Assembly (NCBI GenBank): GCA_900539765.1
Contig: UQDF01000001.1
Coordinates: forward strand, 46,387 to 110,386
Source: an uncultured Porphyromonas sp.
GTDB taxonomy: Bacteria > Bacteroidota > Bacteroidia > Bacteroidales > Porphyromonadaceae
Direction of reading: 5' to 3'
DNA: 64,000 nt
A model generated the notes under the pieces. That model was not told where the DNA came from and searched no databases. It worked only from the letters and a program-made list of their open reading frames with translations. Position numbers and translations under genes: made by a program. Shown here piece by piece: positions 44,436 through 52,899 of the stretch. Numbering within the stretch: the first letter of the stretch is position 1; every line of letters begins with the position of its first letter.

Positions 44436-44984
44436 TCACCACTTGTTCCAGTGGATCACCTCCTCGGGACTCTTGCGCTTCTTCTCACGGGTCGGCTGCT
44501 TCGAGTAGCCAATGAGAATGTCTAGAACCACCTGACGCTTGTCTGGTATGCCCAGCTCCTTGCGCACGGCAGTATCGTTGATCCAGCCGAGTATGCAGCT
44601 CCCGACACCCTCCGCCTGAGCTGCGAGGACGATGTGTGCCACGAGGATGCCTAGGTCTATGGGTCGGTAGTCCACCTTCATCACGCGGCTACCCATACGG
44701 GCTACCCAGCGCCCACGCTCCGCTACGATCAGGAGGTGTACGGGCGCCTCGAGGGCAAACTTATTCATATTTGTCACCCCCTTGATGACCGCCTGCCCCA
44801 CACGCTGCGCAACTTCTGGCTCAGAGACCGCTACGATACTCCAGGGCTGCTGATTGGTTGCTGAGGGTGCCAGCAAGGCGTTGTGCAGGATGCGCTCCAG
44901 CACCTCCTGCGGTACAGTGCGGTCGGCAAATCTGCGATCGCTCTGACGCTCCCGATAGAGAGTGTATAGATCTTCAGGTTTCAT
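44436..44984 (-). CDS. nitroreductase family protein
   Basis: 182 residues. RERQSDRRFADRTVP (about 11-25), LLAPSATNQQPWSIVAVSEP (about 37-56) and the late AAQAEGVGSCILGWIND are standard FMN-binding elements of the nitroreductase/flavin reductase fold. It lies 12 bp after ribE on the same strand, which may link it to a flavin-making transcript, though that is not proof of a role. Substrate unknown. It is shorter than the 209-residue enzyme at 1094-1723 and not a close copy. Confidence 0.87.
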   Translation of the reverse strand: MKPEDLYTLYRERQSDRRFADRTVPQEVLERILHNALLAPSATNQQPWSIVAVSEPEVAQRVGQAVIKGVTNMNKFALEAPVHLLIVAERGRWVARMGSRVMKVDYRPIDLGILVAHIVLAAQAEGVGSCILGWINDTAVRKELGIPDKRQVVLDILIGYSKQPTREKKRKSPEEVIHWNKW

Positions 44985-44996
44985 AACTACAAGGAT

Positions 44997-45599
44997 TTAG
45001 TCAAACGAACGTAGGCGTGCGATATACTTGCCTAAGATGTCAAACTCAAGGTTGACCACGCTCCCCACCTTAAAGTGACCGAAGTTCGTATGCTCCAGCG
45101 TGTAGGGGATAATCGCCACCTCGAAGGAGTTTTCCTGCGAATTGCAGACGGTGAGGCTCACGCCGTTGACCGTCACGGAGCCCTTCTCGACCGTCATATA
45201 GCCCTGGAGCATCATCTCACGATCCACCTCATAAACAAAGGTAAAGTAGTGACTGCCCTCCATCTCACGAATGGCCGTACAGCGAGCCGTCTGATCCACA
45301 TGCCCCTGCACGATATGACCGTCCAGACGGCCACCGAGCATCATGCTGCGCTCCACGTTGACATAGTCACCCACCTGTAGGAGGCCTAGGTTGCTGCGGT
45401 CGAGTGTCTCCTGAATGGCGGTGACCGTGTAGCCCCCCTCCTCGAGCGAGACGACGGTGAGGCAGACGCCATTATGTGCGATGCTCTGATCTATCTGTAG
45501 CTCTGCGGCAAAGTCGCAGGCGAGTGTGATGTGCAGGTTGCTTCCTTCGCGGGTTAGGCGGCGCACCTGCGCCATACCTTCTACTATTCCACTAAACAT
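44997..45599 (-). CDS. ribE: riboflavin synthase, alpha subunit
   Basis: Dismutates two 6,7-dimethyl-8-ribityllumazines into riboflavin. Two homologous lumazine-binding repeats are seen: MFSGIVEGMAQVR with NGVCLTVVSLEEGGY, and LDGHIVQGHVDQTARC with NGVSLTVCNSQENSF. 200 residues is normal for the trimeric enzyme. The promoter TATCTTTG lies about 40 bp upstream on the same strand, and the nitroreductase follows. No other rib gene is in the window. Confidence 0.94.
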   Translation of the reverse strand: MFSGIVEGMAQVRRLTREGSNLHITLACDFAAELQIDQSIAHNGVCLTVVSLEEGGYTVTAIQETLDRSNLGLLQVGDYVNVERSMMLGGRLDGHIVQGHVDQTARCTAIREMEGSHYFTFVYEVDREMMLQGYMTVEKGSVTVNGVSLTVCNSQENSFEVAIIPYTLEHTNFGHFKVGSVVNLEFDILGKYIARLRSFD

Positions 45600-45636
45600 A
45601 TATCTATTCGGTTTGCTCTATTGATTGGTTACTTCG

Positions 45637-45644
45637 CAAAGATA
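45637..45644 (-). promoter_or_regulatory. -7 box for ribE
   Basis: The reverse strand reads TATCTTTG (TAnnTTTG) 38 bp before the ribE ATG. Confidence 0.65.
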
Positions 45645-45677
45645 CGAAATCATTGCTGTCTTGTAAAGGCTTTTCCT

Positions 45678-46694
45678 CTAGACCAGTGATCGTAGTAGTG
45701 GCACCTTGCGGATCAAAGCGGTGACCCCTAGTGAGATGAGCGCTATGAGGAGGAGGCGCAGCGGGACGCTTACGGCAGGGCAAGCGGTCAGTGTGGGGAG
45801 GAATAGCTCGAAGAGCTTGAAGACTACCTGTAGCACCGCAAAGTGTACCAGGTAGACCCCCATCACATAGGGATAGAGCCTACTTGCCGAGACAAGGAGT
45901 CGTGCCGTGGGGCGCCATCGGTAGCAGAGGGCGAAGAGCGAGACCACCTTGAGGACAACCAAAGGCTGGAAGTTGACGCCCACCCGCCCTAACAGTTGGT
46001 AAGGCACATAAATGAGTAGCGCTCCGTGCAGTAGCATACTTCCGATGAATAGCGTCAGGAGCCACCCTTTGCTAGGCAACCGACTAATGGTGCGAGAGAT
46101 CAGATAGCCCGCTAGGTAGTAAGGGAGGTACTGCACCCACCAGAGTAGGCAGATCTGCTGAATGCCATACGAGCGGTAGTAGATGTCTACAGCGAGTGCC
46201 ACGAGATAGCTCCCGAGCGTCAGGATCAGTAGTCCTCGATTGCCCCCATAGGTAGGGCTATCGCTACGCTCGATCCGCTCACAGAGCCAGCGTAGCATAG
46301 GAGTCACCACGTAGAGTCCTGCCAGCATCACAAGGTACCACAAGTGATACCACTGGAAGGCGATCCATGCCTGCTCCTTAGCACAGTGCCAGAAGTAATA
46401 ACCCACCGACCAGACGAGTAGCGGCAAGAGGATCTTGCGCCCTACGCTACGCTTGTAGAAGTGTGCCAAGCTCCCGATCTGCCGCTCAGGCGACAGCATA
46501 AAGGCTCCGCTCAGCATCACAAAGAGTGGCACGGCCCCCACCGAGAGCGCATACCACGGGGCTGCCTGCCAACGCTCTGACAGCGAAGACTCTCCCACAA
46601 AGTAGCCCCCAGCCGTGTGGATGCCGATCACCATCACGACCGAGAGGATCCGTAAGAGGTCCAGTCCTTGGTGGCGTAGCGTCTGCTCCGACAT
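45678..46694 (-). CDS. acyltransferase family 3 membrane protein
   Basis: About 338 residues from ATG 46694 (MSEQTLRHQGLDLLRILSVV), chosen because it is adjacent to but outside holB and because the residues before it look non-coding. About ten hydrophobic helices. The start GLDLLRILSVVMVIGIH, with the conserved His at the end of helix one, is the acyltransferase-3 signature; QWYHLWYLVMLAGLYVVTPM is another conserved block. Members acetylate or succinylate sugars and lipids at the membrane; the target is unknown. It follows holB by 13 bp. Confidence 0.85.
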   Translation of the reverse strand: MSEQTLRHQGLDLLRILSVVMVIGIHTAGGYFVGESSLSERWQAAPWYALSVGAVPLFVMLSGAFMLSPERQIGSLAHFYKRSVGRKILLPLLVWSVGYYFWHCAKEQAWIAFQWYHLWYLVMLAGLYVVTPMLRWLCERIERSDSPTYGGNRGLLILTLGSYLVALAVDIYYRSYGIQQICLLWWVQYLPYYLAGYLISRTISRLPSKGWLLTLFIGSMLLHGALLIYVPYQLLGRVGVNFQPLVVLKVVSLFALCYRWRPTARLLVSASRLYPYVMGVYLVHFAVLQVVFKLFELFLPTLTACPAVSVPLRLLLIALISLGVTALIRKVPLLRSLV

Positions 46695-46707
46695 TTTCAC
46701 CCAGAGA

Positions 46708-47796
46708 CTAACTGCGCAAGGCGAGCAGCATACGCAGAAACGTGTCAAAGAGCACCATCTTCGTCAGCACGTTGCCACGGATCTCTCGCATCGCCTCCTC
46801 GAGGAGCCGGTAGCAAGCACCCATCGCCTTATTGTTGACCCGTAGCTCCCCTACACGCACCTCTCCACGGAGCGCACGGTGCCACTGTTGCCCCATCAGC
46901 TGCATCAGTAGTTTGAGAAAGGCTACCGCCCCCTCGCGTCCCATCTTGTCTACCTCCTCGCTGAGCAGCTTCAGGCGCAAGATGTCGGCTCGTAAGGTCG
47001 CATCGTACCACTGCTGCGCCAGTTCTTGTAGTTTGTCTTGCGAGGCAGAGCTGTCAAGTAGGCGTAGGGCATCGCTCAGATTGCCGTCCACTAGGGGGAT
47101 CATCGCCTCAAGGGCGTCAGTCGCCAGCTCAGGGTGTAGAGTTGTCAAGGCCTCTCTCATCTCCTCCTCCGTCATCGGGGGCAGCTCGAAGCGCTGCACA
47201 CGGCTCAGGATCGTATCGAGGAGACGATCCGTATGTGCCGACACTAGGATAAAGAGCGTCTCTGCGGGAGGCTCTTCGAGCGACTTGAGGAGCTTATTGG
47301 CAGCAGCATCGTTCATGCGCTCAGGTTGGTAGATGATGATCGTGCGCCAGCCACCTTCAGTGGTTGTGACGGAGAGACGAGACAGGAGACTATTGATCTC
47401 ATTTACGTAGATGACTGGCTGACTATTGCCCGCCTCTAGCACCTCGAGCCAGTCCTGATCGGTGATATAGGGCGACCGCTCGAGGAGCGTGCGCCACTCG
47501 TCGAAGTAGCGCTCCGTGGGGGTCTCGTCTTGTGCTGCTTTGATCACGGGATAGACGAAGATGACATCGGGGTGCGCACTGGCTGCGACCTTCTTGCAGG
47601 AGGCGCACGCGCCACAGGAGTCCTCGTCCGTAGGAGACTGACACTGTATGTACTGCGCCCACGCCCACGCTAGGTGAAGCCCTGGGTAACCCTCCTGTAT
47701 CTCCAGTAGCACTGCGTGGGGCATCTGGCCCGATCGGGTTAGGTGGACGAACTGCTGCTTGAGGGCTCGGTATCCATATATATCGGCAAACTGCAT
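46708..47796 (-). CDS. holB: DNA polymerase III subunit delta-prime (HolB)
   Basis: 362 residues of the clamp-loader AAA+ group: an N-terminal YGYRALKQQFVHLTRSGQMP, a Cys cluster (QCQSPTDEDSCGACASCKKV) typical of its zinc module, VYVNEINSLLSRLS at sensor 1 region, and LKSLEEPPAETLFILVSAH (about 176-194). A Walker A is replaced, as expected for the delta-prime subunit. It loads the beta clamp with tau/gamma and delta. It is followed by the acyltransferase gene and preceded by dnaG in the same direction, 66 bp upstream. Confidence 0.92.
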   Translation of the reverse strand: MQFADIYGYRALKQQFVHLTRSGQMPHAVLLEIQEGYPGLHLAWAWAQYIQCQSPTDEDSCGACASCKKVAASAHPDVIFVYPVIKAAQDETPTERYFDEWRTLLERSPYITDQDWLEVLEAGNSQPVIYVNEINSLLSRLSVTTTEGGWRTIIIYQPERMNDAAANKLLKSLEEPPAETLFILVSAHTDRLLDTILSRVQRFELPPMTEEEMREALTTLHPELATDALEAMIPLVDGNLSDALRLLDSSASQDKLQELAQQWYDATLRADILRLKLLSEEVDKMGREGAVAFLKLLMQLMGQQWHRALRGEVRVGELRVNNKAMGACYRLLEEAMREIRGNVLTKMVLFDTFLRMLLALRS

Positions 47797-47862
47797 GACT
47801 GCGCTTTCTTCTCTAGATTGGTAAAAGGGTTAACGGAGACTTCTCGACGCACACTCCTAAGC

Positions 47863-49893
47863 TCACGAAATGACCACACGCTGACCGCTAAACTGCCCCA
47901 GCATCCGGCGTATCTCCTGCCATGTGGATAGCTCCTGAAGGAGTGGCTGGTAGCTCGTGTAGTCCGCCTCGGGGTGCTCCTGCTGTAGCGTCTGTATCTG
48001 CTGCGAGATCTGCTGACAGCGCTCCTCAGCGTACGCTAGCTTGTAGGTGTATAGCACCTTAAAGGTCATATTCCGCACCCACTCATCGGGGATTTTCTCA
48101 TCCTCGTCATCTGGCATCTGTAGCTCCTCGCGCGCCTTACGAGAGAGTCGGTATGGGGTAGCGTAGAGGTCCACCGCCAGTGCTGCCACCTGCGGGATCT
48201 CCGAATTGCAAAGGAAGGAGCCACAGGAATGCTTCGACTTGCCATCTTCTGAGACGCTCAGCTCCTCCAGCATCATCTTGTTGCTATCGTTGAGAATGCG
48301 CTTGACGAGCGGGTGCTCGATGACTATATCATCTTGCTTGAGCTCCTGATAGACAAAGTTAGCCACAGCAACCTGTATCACCATAGGCTCTGCTCCCTCA
48401 CCCGCCTCCTCATCTTGCACAGAGATCTTTAGCAGCCGCTCCCCATAGCGTACCACTAGGCGGATCAGATCCAGTGCTTCATTGCTCATCGGAGCATCTA
48501 GAGGCGAGATCTCTTGCGGGGTTTCTTCGGTAGTAGGCTCTTCGGTCGTCGCTGCCGTCGGTGGTGCATACTGATAGACCCGTCCACGGCTAAAGCGCTC
48601 CTGCTTGATTTGCTGCAAGAGTAGATCCTCCGCCACGCCATACATCTGAGACATCTGCTGTATGTAGACGACCCGCTCGAGGCTGTCGGGGATCGCAGCA
48701 ATGCTCTGCAAGATGTCTCGCATCAGCTGCGTCTTGAGCTGCGGATCACTCGCCATCTGCTGAGCGTAGAGCTGAGACTTGAAGGTGAGGAAGTCCTGCG
48801 CATGCGCAGCAAAGTACTCCTCCACCTCTGTGCGACTACGCTTAGAGACAAACTCATCGGGATCCTCTCCATCGGGTAGCACTAGAAGCTTAATCTGCAT
48901 CCCCTCTCCGAGGAGCATATCGATCGAGCGCAGCGCCGCTTTGACACCCGCCTCATCACCATCGAAGAGTACCAGCACATTGCGCGAGAAGCGTCGCAAC
49001 AGCTGTATCTGACTCTCCGTAAGTGCCGTACCAGAGGTCGCCACCACATTCTCTATCCCCACTTGGTGCATAGCGATCACATCGAGATAGCCCTCGACGA
49101 TGATACTCTGATCCAGACGTGCTATGGCACGCTTCGCCTGATAGAGACCATATAGCTCACGGCTCTTGTCGTAGATGATGCTCTCGGGCGAATTGATATA
49201 CTTAGCGATCTTGTCCGCCTTGCGCATCGTGCGCCCACCGAAGCCGACGACCCGCCCCCCTACATTATATATAGGGAAGATAACCCGCTCGTGATAGCGG
49301 TCAGCACTCGGACGACCCTCGCTCGGAGCATAGAGCAGACCCGTCGCCACAAAGCTCTCCATATCGTAGCCATGCTCCTCGACATACTTCGCCAGAGCAC
49401 GTCTATCACTGGGCGAGTAGCCCAGCCCAAAGGTCTGTATCGCCTCCGACCGGACACCACGCTGCGTGAAGTAAGGCAGGGCTATATCCAGTCCCTCCTC
49501 GCTACTGAGGAGCTGCTCGGTAAAGAACTTTGCTGCCACCTCATTGGCGAGGTAAAGCGCCTCACGCTCACTCTGTCGCTCCTGCTCCTCCTCGGTCATC
49601 TCCCGCTCTGGCACGGGGATATTATACTTCTGAGCGAGGTAGCGGAGCGCCTCTACGAAGGAGCAGTTCTGTATCTTCATAATGAAGGAGACTGGCGTCC
49701 CGCCCGCGCCACAGGCGAAGCACTTGCAGATATTCTTGGACGGAGTGACGATAAAGGAGGGGTGACGATCCTTGTGAAATGGACACAAACCCACAAAGCC
49801 CGATCCCTTGCGCCGTAGATGCACGAAGTCGGACACCACCTCATCGATGCGTGCCGTATCTATGATCTGTTGTTTGGTCTGCTCGTCAATCAT
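47863..49893 (-). CDS. dnaG: DNA primase
   Basis: About 676 residues from ATG 49893 (MIDEQTKQQIIDTARIDEVV), preferred over the ATG at 49917, which overlaps the TACATTTG promoter box. The zinc finger shows CPFHKDRHPSF and CKCFACGAGG (CHC2 type). The TOPRIM fold has IIVEGYLDVIAMHQ and LVLFDGDEAGVKAAL. The C-terminal helicase-binding half is long and acidic. Synthesises primers at the fork. Its 5' end (20 codons) and promoter are also duplicated at 52340-52438 (see the direct repeats). Confidence 0.95.
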   Translation of the reverse strand: MIDEQTKQQIIDTARIDEVVSDFVHLRRKGSGFVGLCPFHKDRHPSFIVTPSKNICKCFACGAGGTPVSFIMKIQNCSFVEALRYLAQKYNIPVPEREMTEEEQERQSEREALYLANEVAAKFFTEQLLSSEEGLDIALPYFTQRGVRSEAIQTFGLGYSPSDRRALAKYVEEHGYDMESFVATGLLYAPSEGRPSADRYHERVIFPIYNVGGRVVGFGGRTMRKADKIAKYINSPESIIYDKSRELYGLYQAKRAIARLDQSIIVEGYLDVIAMHQVGIENVVATSGTALTESQIQLLRRFSRNVLVLFDGDEAGVKAALRSIDMLLGEGMQIKLLVLPDGEDPDEFVSKRSRTEVEEYFAAHAQDFLTFKSQLYAQQMASDPQLKTQLMRDILQSIAAIPDSLERVVYIQQMSQMYGVAEDLLLQQIKQERFSRGRVYQYAPPTAATTEEPTTEETPQEISPLDAPMSNEALDLIRLVVRYGERLLKISVQDEEAGEGAEPMVIQVAVANFVYQELKQDDIVIEHPLVKRILNDSNKMMLEELSVSEDGKSKHSCGSFLCNSEIPQVAALAVDLYATPYRLSRKAREELQMPDDEDEKIPDEWVRNMTFKVLYTYKLAYAEERCQQISQQIQTLQQEHPEADYTSYQPLLQELSTWQEIRRMLGQFSGQRVVIS

Positions 49894-49932
49894 CTGTCTA
49901 CTTCTCTTGCTCTGCAAATGTACTCATTTCAC
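49834..49932. repeat. 99-bp direct repeat, copy 1 (dnaG 5' end and promoter)
   Basis: Contains the dnaG promoter and first 20 codons. It is identical base for base to 52340-52438; the match ends at CATTTCAC followed by GTCAA here and CTCAA there. Confidence 0.95.
49915..49922 (-). promoter_or_regulatory. -7 box for dnaG
   Basis: The reverse strand reads TACATTTG (TAnnTTTG), 21 bp before the ATG at 49893. Confidence 0.65.
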
Positions 49933-50006
49933 GTCAATAGGCTCCGTCCTTCACTAGCTACCTTAGTAGCAGATCTACGGTGAAACTTGGATTAAGAAAT
50001 AGAACA

Positions 50007-50039
50007 AGGGCTGACTCTCCCAAAAGAGAAGTCAGCCCT
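50007..50039 (-). terminator. hairpin after the island lipoprotein
   Basis: AGGGCTGAC and GTCAGCCCT arms close a TCTCCCAAAAGAGA-type inner stem. On the minus strand it follows the gene ending at 50092 and is followed by TTGTTCT. A similar A/T flank on the other side makes direction uncertain. Confidence 0.55.
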
Positions 50040-50091
50040 CTTTAGAACTACTTTTCGAGCGTTTTTTGTTCGAGTGCGAGCCGTGCGTCTA

Positions 50092-50928
50092 CTACTGAAT
50101 GTCTAGTTGTAGTGTGACTGGCAGGTCAAAGATCTCTTTGTACGGTTTAACATCATCCCGAATCTCCATATACTGATTCCAAGAAACATTCTTGTTCTTA
50201 AGGATAGCTCCCTTATCGATAAACTTCATACGGATGGTAATCGTAGGCTTACCACCATCTGTCACCACCGTCGGTAGTCGGTCTATAATGAGCGTAGGCT
50301 TGCCCGTTTCAAACACTTTAAGGTTAGCCCATGCTTCCTTATCATTAGCTCGTATGAGATGCTCCGTGGTATAGTTGCCCTTATAGCCGTTCTCTATGAA
50401 CTCCATAAGCGAGGGGAAGCCAAAGAGAACAATTGGGGTTAGGTCACTTCCTACAGGGTACTCTGCACCAAAGCTGGTATTGTCACTCACGATAGAGATC
50501 TCTTGAAACTCCCAGTAGAGAGCCCGATCAGGGATATAATACTTGGTGTACTTCTCCTTAAAATATAGATCTTCACGATGAACGACAGGGATACGACGAT
50601 AATAAGCTGTATCCCCTATCTCTTTACCAAAAAACCAGCCGTTGTCCGTATTCATTCCCGTGATGGTAAGATAGTCGACATTGCGAATTTGACCATCCAC
50701 TACCCGACACTTGAAGGAGCGTGGTCTCAATGCCTCCGCCTCTGTCAGCGTGTCCATACGACTCCTAGATTGGTATTCGTTTACAGACAAATAGCATGGG
50801 GATAAAGTCTCAAAAACAAAGTTCTTACAGCTAACGTCAACCTTAGGCTTCAAACAACTAGAGATACCAAGTATTACAAAGGAAACAGCTGTCAGTATAG
50901 CGATATGTCTTTTGCAAACAGTTTTCAT
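50092..50928 (-). CDS. lipoprotein of unknown function, paired with C10 protease
   Basis: 278 residues. The lipoprotein signal ends ILGISSC (C25). The body is beta-rich with no motif I recognise; NVDYLTITGMNTDNGWFFG (about 82-100) and an ALYWEFQEIS segment stand out. The gene starts 36 bp after the protease stop, so the two are likely co-transcribed. Base composition is AT-richer than neighbours, in line with acquisition. It could be a partner, substrate-binding or immunity protein of the protease, but it does not look like the C10 propeptide-type inhibitors, so this remains open. Confidence 0.7.
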   Translation of the reverse strand: MKTVCKRHIAILTAVSFVILGISSCLKPKVDVSCKNFVFETLSPCYLSVNEYQSRSRMDTLTEAEALRPRSFKCRVVDGQIRNVDYLTITGMNTDNGWFFGKEIGDTAYYRRIPVVHREDLYFKEKYTKYYIPDRALYWEFQEISIVSDNTSFGAEYPVGSDLTPIVLFGFPSLMEFIENGYKGNYTTEHLIRANDKEAWANLKVFETGKPTLIIDRLPTVVTDGGKPTITIRMKFIDKGAILKNKNVSWNQYMEIRDDVKPYKEIFDLPVTLQLDIQ

Positions 50929-50964
50929 AACAGTTTCGACTTAATATATTTAGCTACAAAACAA

Positions 50965-52245
50965 TCACTTCCAAATATGGAATGTGGAAATGTTATAATA
51001 CTCTCCATTGGGATGAGAACTTCTTAGCTCAGCAACCTCATTGTTATCATTGATCACATGGGGAGCAAACCAACCATTTTTATAACCATACCATCCCCAA
51101 GTACAATGCACAAAGTTCCTGATTGCGATTTCAGTCTCATAGGGGACTCGTTCAGAAAATGGAGATTGCAAAGTGTATCCATATTGTTTCTTCATCTGTT
51201 GGGCAAGACCATCGACCACCCAGTAGTGTCCTTTTTTGCCATCACTCTCATCACACCAACCGAGCAAAATGAAAGGTTGATGCTTGTCTCGTAATATTCG
51301 GCACATCTCTCTTGGTTTATAGTCATTTACATAGGCTACGTTGAACCCCGCACGTCTCAAATATTTAGACACATTGCTTGGGGAACTTATCGTATAATCA
51401 CTTGTAGCCCAAAGGTGTGCATATTTCCACGCATCCTTGACTAATACTCTAAGCTGAGTTAGCAAGCTTATATCGTTATAAAGCTTCGTATCCGAAGGTG
51501 TTCCATTGTTATATCTTGCCTTCAGTCTTTTCCAATCTACACCACTTCCTCCAGCTTGCATCTCGTAGTGAGAAAGGAGTGTTACAATTGCTATAGGTCC
51601 ACATCCTGCAGAGTAAACTCCACTAAAAGGCTTTATCATTAAGGCATTGAAAGGAGCATCCTGTCCAAAGTATTGATAGGTATTAGGTTCAAACCACTTT
51701 TTGAAATATGGCTCAGATTCCGACTCTATAATAGTCTTGGGAAATTCTCGTAGAATTGGGTCTTTTGGAGGCAAATCTGGGTCTGAGACCCCACGATCTC
51801 CAACAAACCCTTGACTGGAAGAGCTTGTGCGAAATATTTGAGCCAAGATAGGATTCTCCTCTGCATCTGAAAAGTGTAGTGACGATTTGTCCGAATGTCC
51901 AATCACATCCATCTCCTCTTCCCCTCCGTCTCGAAAGAGCATAAAACCACCATTGGTGAAGTTAGCTAAATAGAGTTTTGTGTTAGGGGAATCTGTATCT
52001 GTAGAGTCCAGCGAAGAGAGTATTGGCTTCTCCCCATTGCGAAGAGTGCTCTCATAGAGAGAGGAAAAGAGTTGCACTGTACGCTCCTCTATAGAAGTAT
52101 CTGGCACCATCTTTCTCTCTTGAGGGATCTCTTTCGAGAGGTCGATATCATCAGCAGTACGAGCACATGAGGTTGCGGAGAGGAAAGCCACTATACAAAA
52201 CAGCTTTTCTAAAGTCTTGAGGTTTAAGAATTTAGATTGTTTCAT
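50965..52245 (-). CDS. C10 family cysteine protease (streptopain type) lipoprotein
   Basis: 426 residues. Signal and lipobox-like FLSATSC (C27). Residues about 90-140 (LYLANFTNGGFMLFRDGGEE to NPILAQIF) match the C10 inhibitory propeptide. The catalytic Cys is in GVYSAGCGPIAIV (C215), the His in KKGHYWVVDG (H340), and a Trp/Asn-type end (HCTWGWYGYKNGWF) follows. Activity would be a papain-like secreted protease, active after removal of the propeptide. It is the first gene of a low-GC island bounded by 99-bp repeats, about 150 bp downstream of a duplicated dnaG promoter. Relatives include P. gingivalis PrtT and B. fragilis Bfp. Confidence 0.87.
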   Translation of the reverse strand: MKQSKFLNLKTLEKLFCIVAFLSATSCARTADDIDLSKEIPQERKMVPDTSIEERTVQLFSSLYESTLRNGEKPILSSLDSTDTDSPNTKLYLANFTNGGFMLFRDGGEEEMDVIGHSDKSSLHFSDAEENPILAQIFRTSSSSQGFVGDRGVSDPDLPPKDPILREFPKTIIESESEPYFKKWFEPNTYQYFGQDAPFNALMIKPFSGVYSAGCGPIAIVTLLSHYEMQAGGSGVDWKRLKARYNNGTPSDTKLYNDISLLTQLRVLVKDAWKYAHLWATSDYTISSPSNVSKYLRRAGFNVAYVNDYKPREMCRILRDKHQPFILLGWCDESDGKKGHYWVVDGLAQQMKKQYGYTLQSPFSERVPYETEIAIRNFVHCTWGWYGYKNGWFAPHVINDNNEVAELRSSHPNGEYYNISTFHIWK

Positions 52246-52291
52246 TTCGTTGCGGATTTTCAGTCGTTAACATTCTTGTAGGCAAAGACAA

Positions 52292-52399
52292 TTAAAAAAT
52301 TATACAAGCCAAAACAGCTTCGCACACTCCAGTGTCCAGCACCACCTCATCGATGCGTGCCGTATCTATGATCTGTTGTTTGGTCTGCTCGTCAATCAT
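52292..52399 (-). pseudogene. truncated dnaG 5' copy (35-codon ORF)
   Basis: From ATG 52399 the duplicate begins with the 20 N-terminal residues of DnaG (MIDEQTKQQIIDTARIDEVV), then leaves the repeat into LDTGVCEAVLACIIF and a TAA at 52292-52294. It lies 46 bp upstream of the protease start on the same strand. Any peptide would be an accident of the duplication. Confidence 0.85.
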
Positions 52400-52438
52400 C
52401 TGTCTACTTCTCTTGCTCTGCAAATGTACTCATTTCAC
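52340..52438. repeat. 99-bp direct repeat, copy 2
   Basis: Identical to 49834-49932. The right boundary is followed by CTCAAAGCC. Together the copies enclose 49933-52339. Confidence 0.95.
52421..52428 (-). promoter_or_regulatory. duplicated dnaG -7 box facing the protease
   Basis: Reverse strand TACATTTG, identical context to 49915-49922. The next complete minus-strand gene downstream is the C10 protease. Confidence 0.6.
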
Positions 52439-52748
52439 CTCAAAGCCTCCATTTACCCCTTACACCAGCAGATTCAACTCCGCAAATCTCGCGATTAACC
52501 CAGATTTTACAAATCTTCTTACACGCATGTTCGGCTACTGATATGCATCGATCTGTAGAACTGTACAGCTCCTGCGCTCACTGCATCAAACATCACGAAG
52601 TCAACACTTTGACACAGGCACTCATATCGATATCCTATAACAAATGCACGAGCCGCTCCTCGATACACCAGGCTACACGTTTCATCGGGCTACTCGACTT
52701 TCTGAATTTGAGAGCGAGTTAGGGTTGCTTTGTATCAATACTTTTTCA
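52439..52748. other. intergenic stretch, no gene seen
   Basis: About 310 bp between the repeat and the promoter box at 52749-52756. It includes the dispersed motif at 52474-52494 (CCGCAAATCTCGCGA). No frame with start context. Confidence 0.7.
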
Positions 52749-52756
52749 TACCTTTG
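52749..52756 (+). promoter_or_regulatory. promoter of the outer-membrane protein operon
   Basis: TACCTTTG with a TTG at 52726-52728, 20 bp upstream. The leader to the ATG at 52900 is about 135 nt, long enough to hold regulation. Confidence 0.75.
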
Positions 52757-52899
52757 ACAGCAAATATGGTGAAGTAGTACACTCAGCTCACACTCGAGAG
52801 AGGCTCTATTCGGAGTATCTCTAAGTCGAAGAGCCGTGAGACTACTTTCCATTTGCCTCCCAATCACTAAGCATTATTAACCACTTTAATAGTTCAACT

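Noticed and set aside
49291..49818. 175-codon frame antisense to dnaG, and a 166-codon frame antisense to holB (46832-47332)
   Set aside because: dnaG and holB are unmistakable on the minus strand; the antisense frames have no domain and no promoter.
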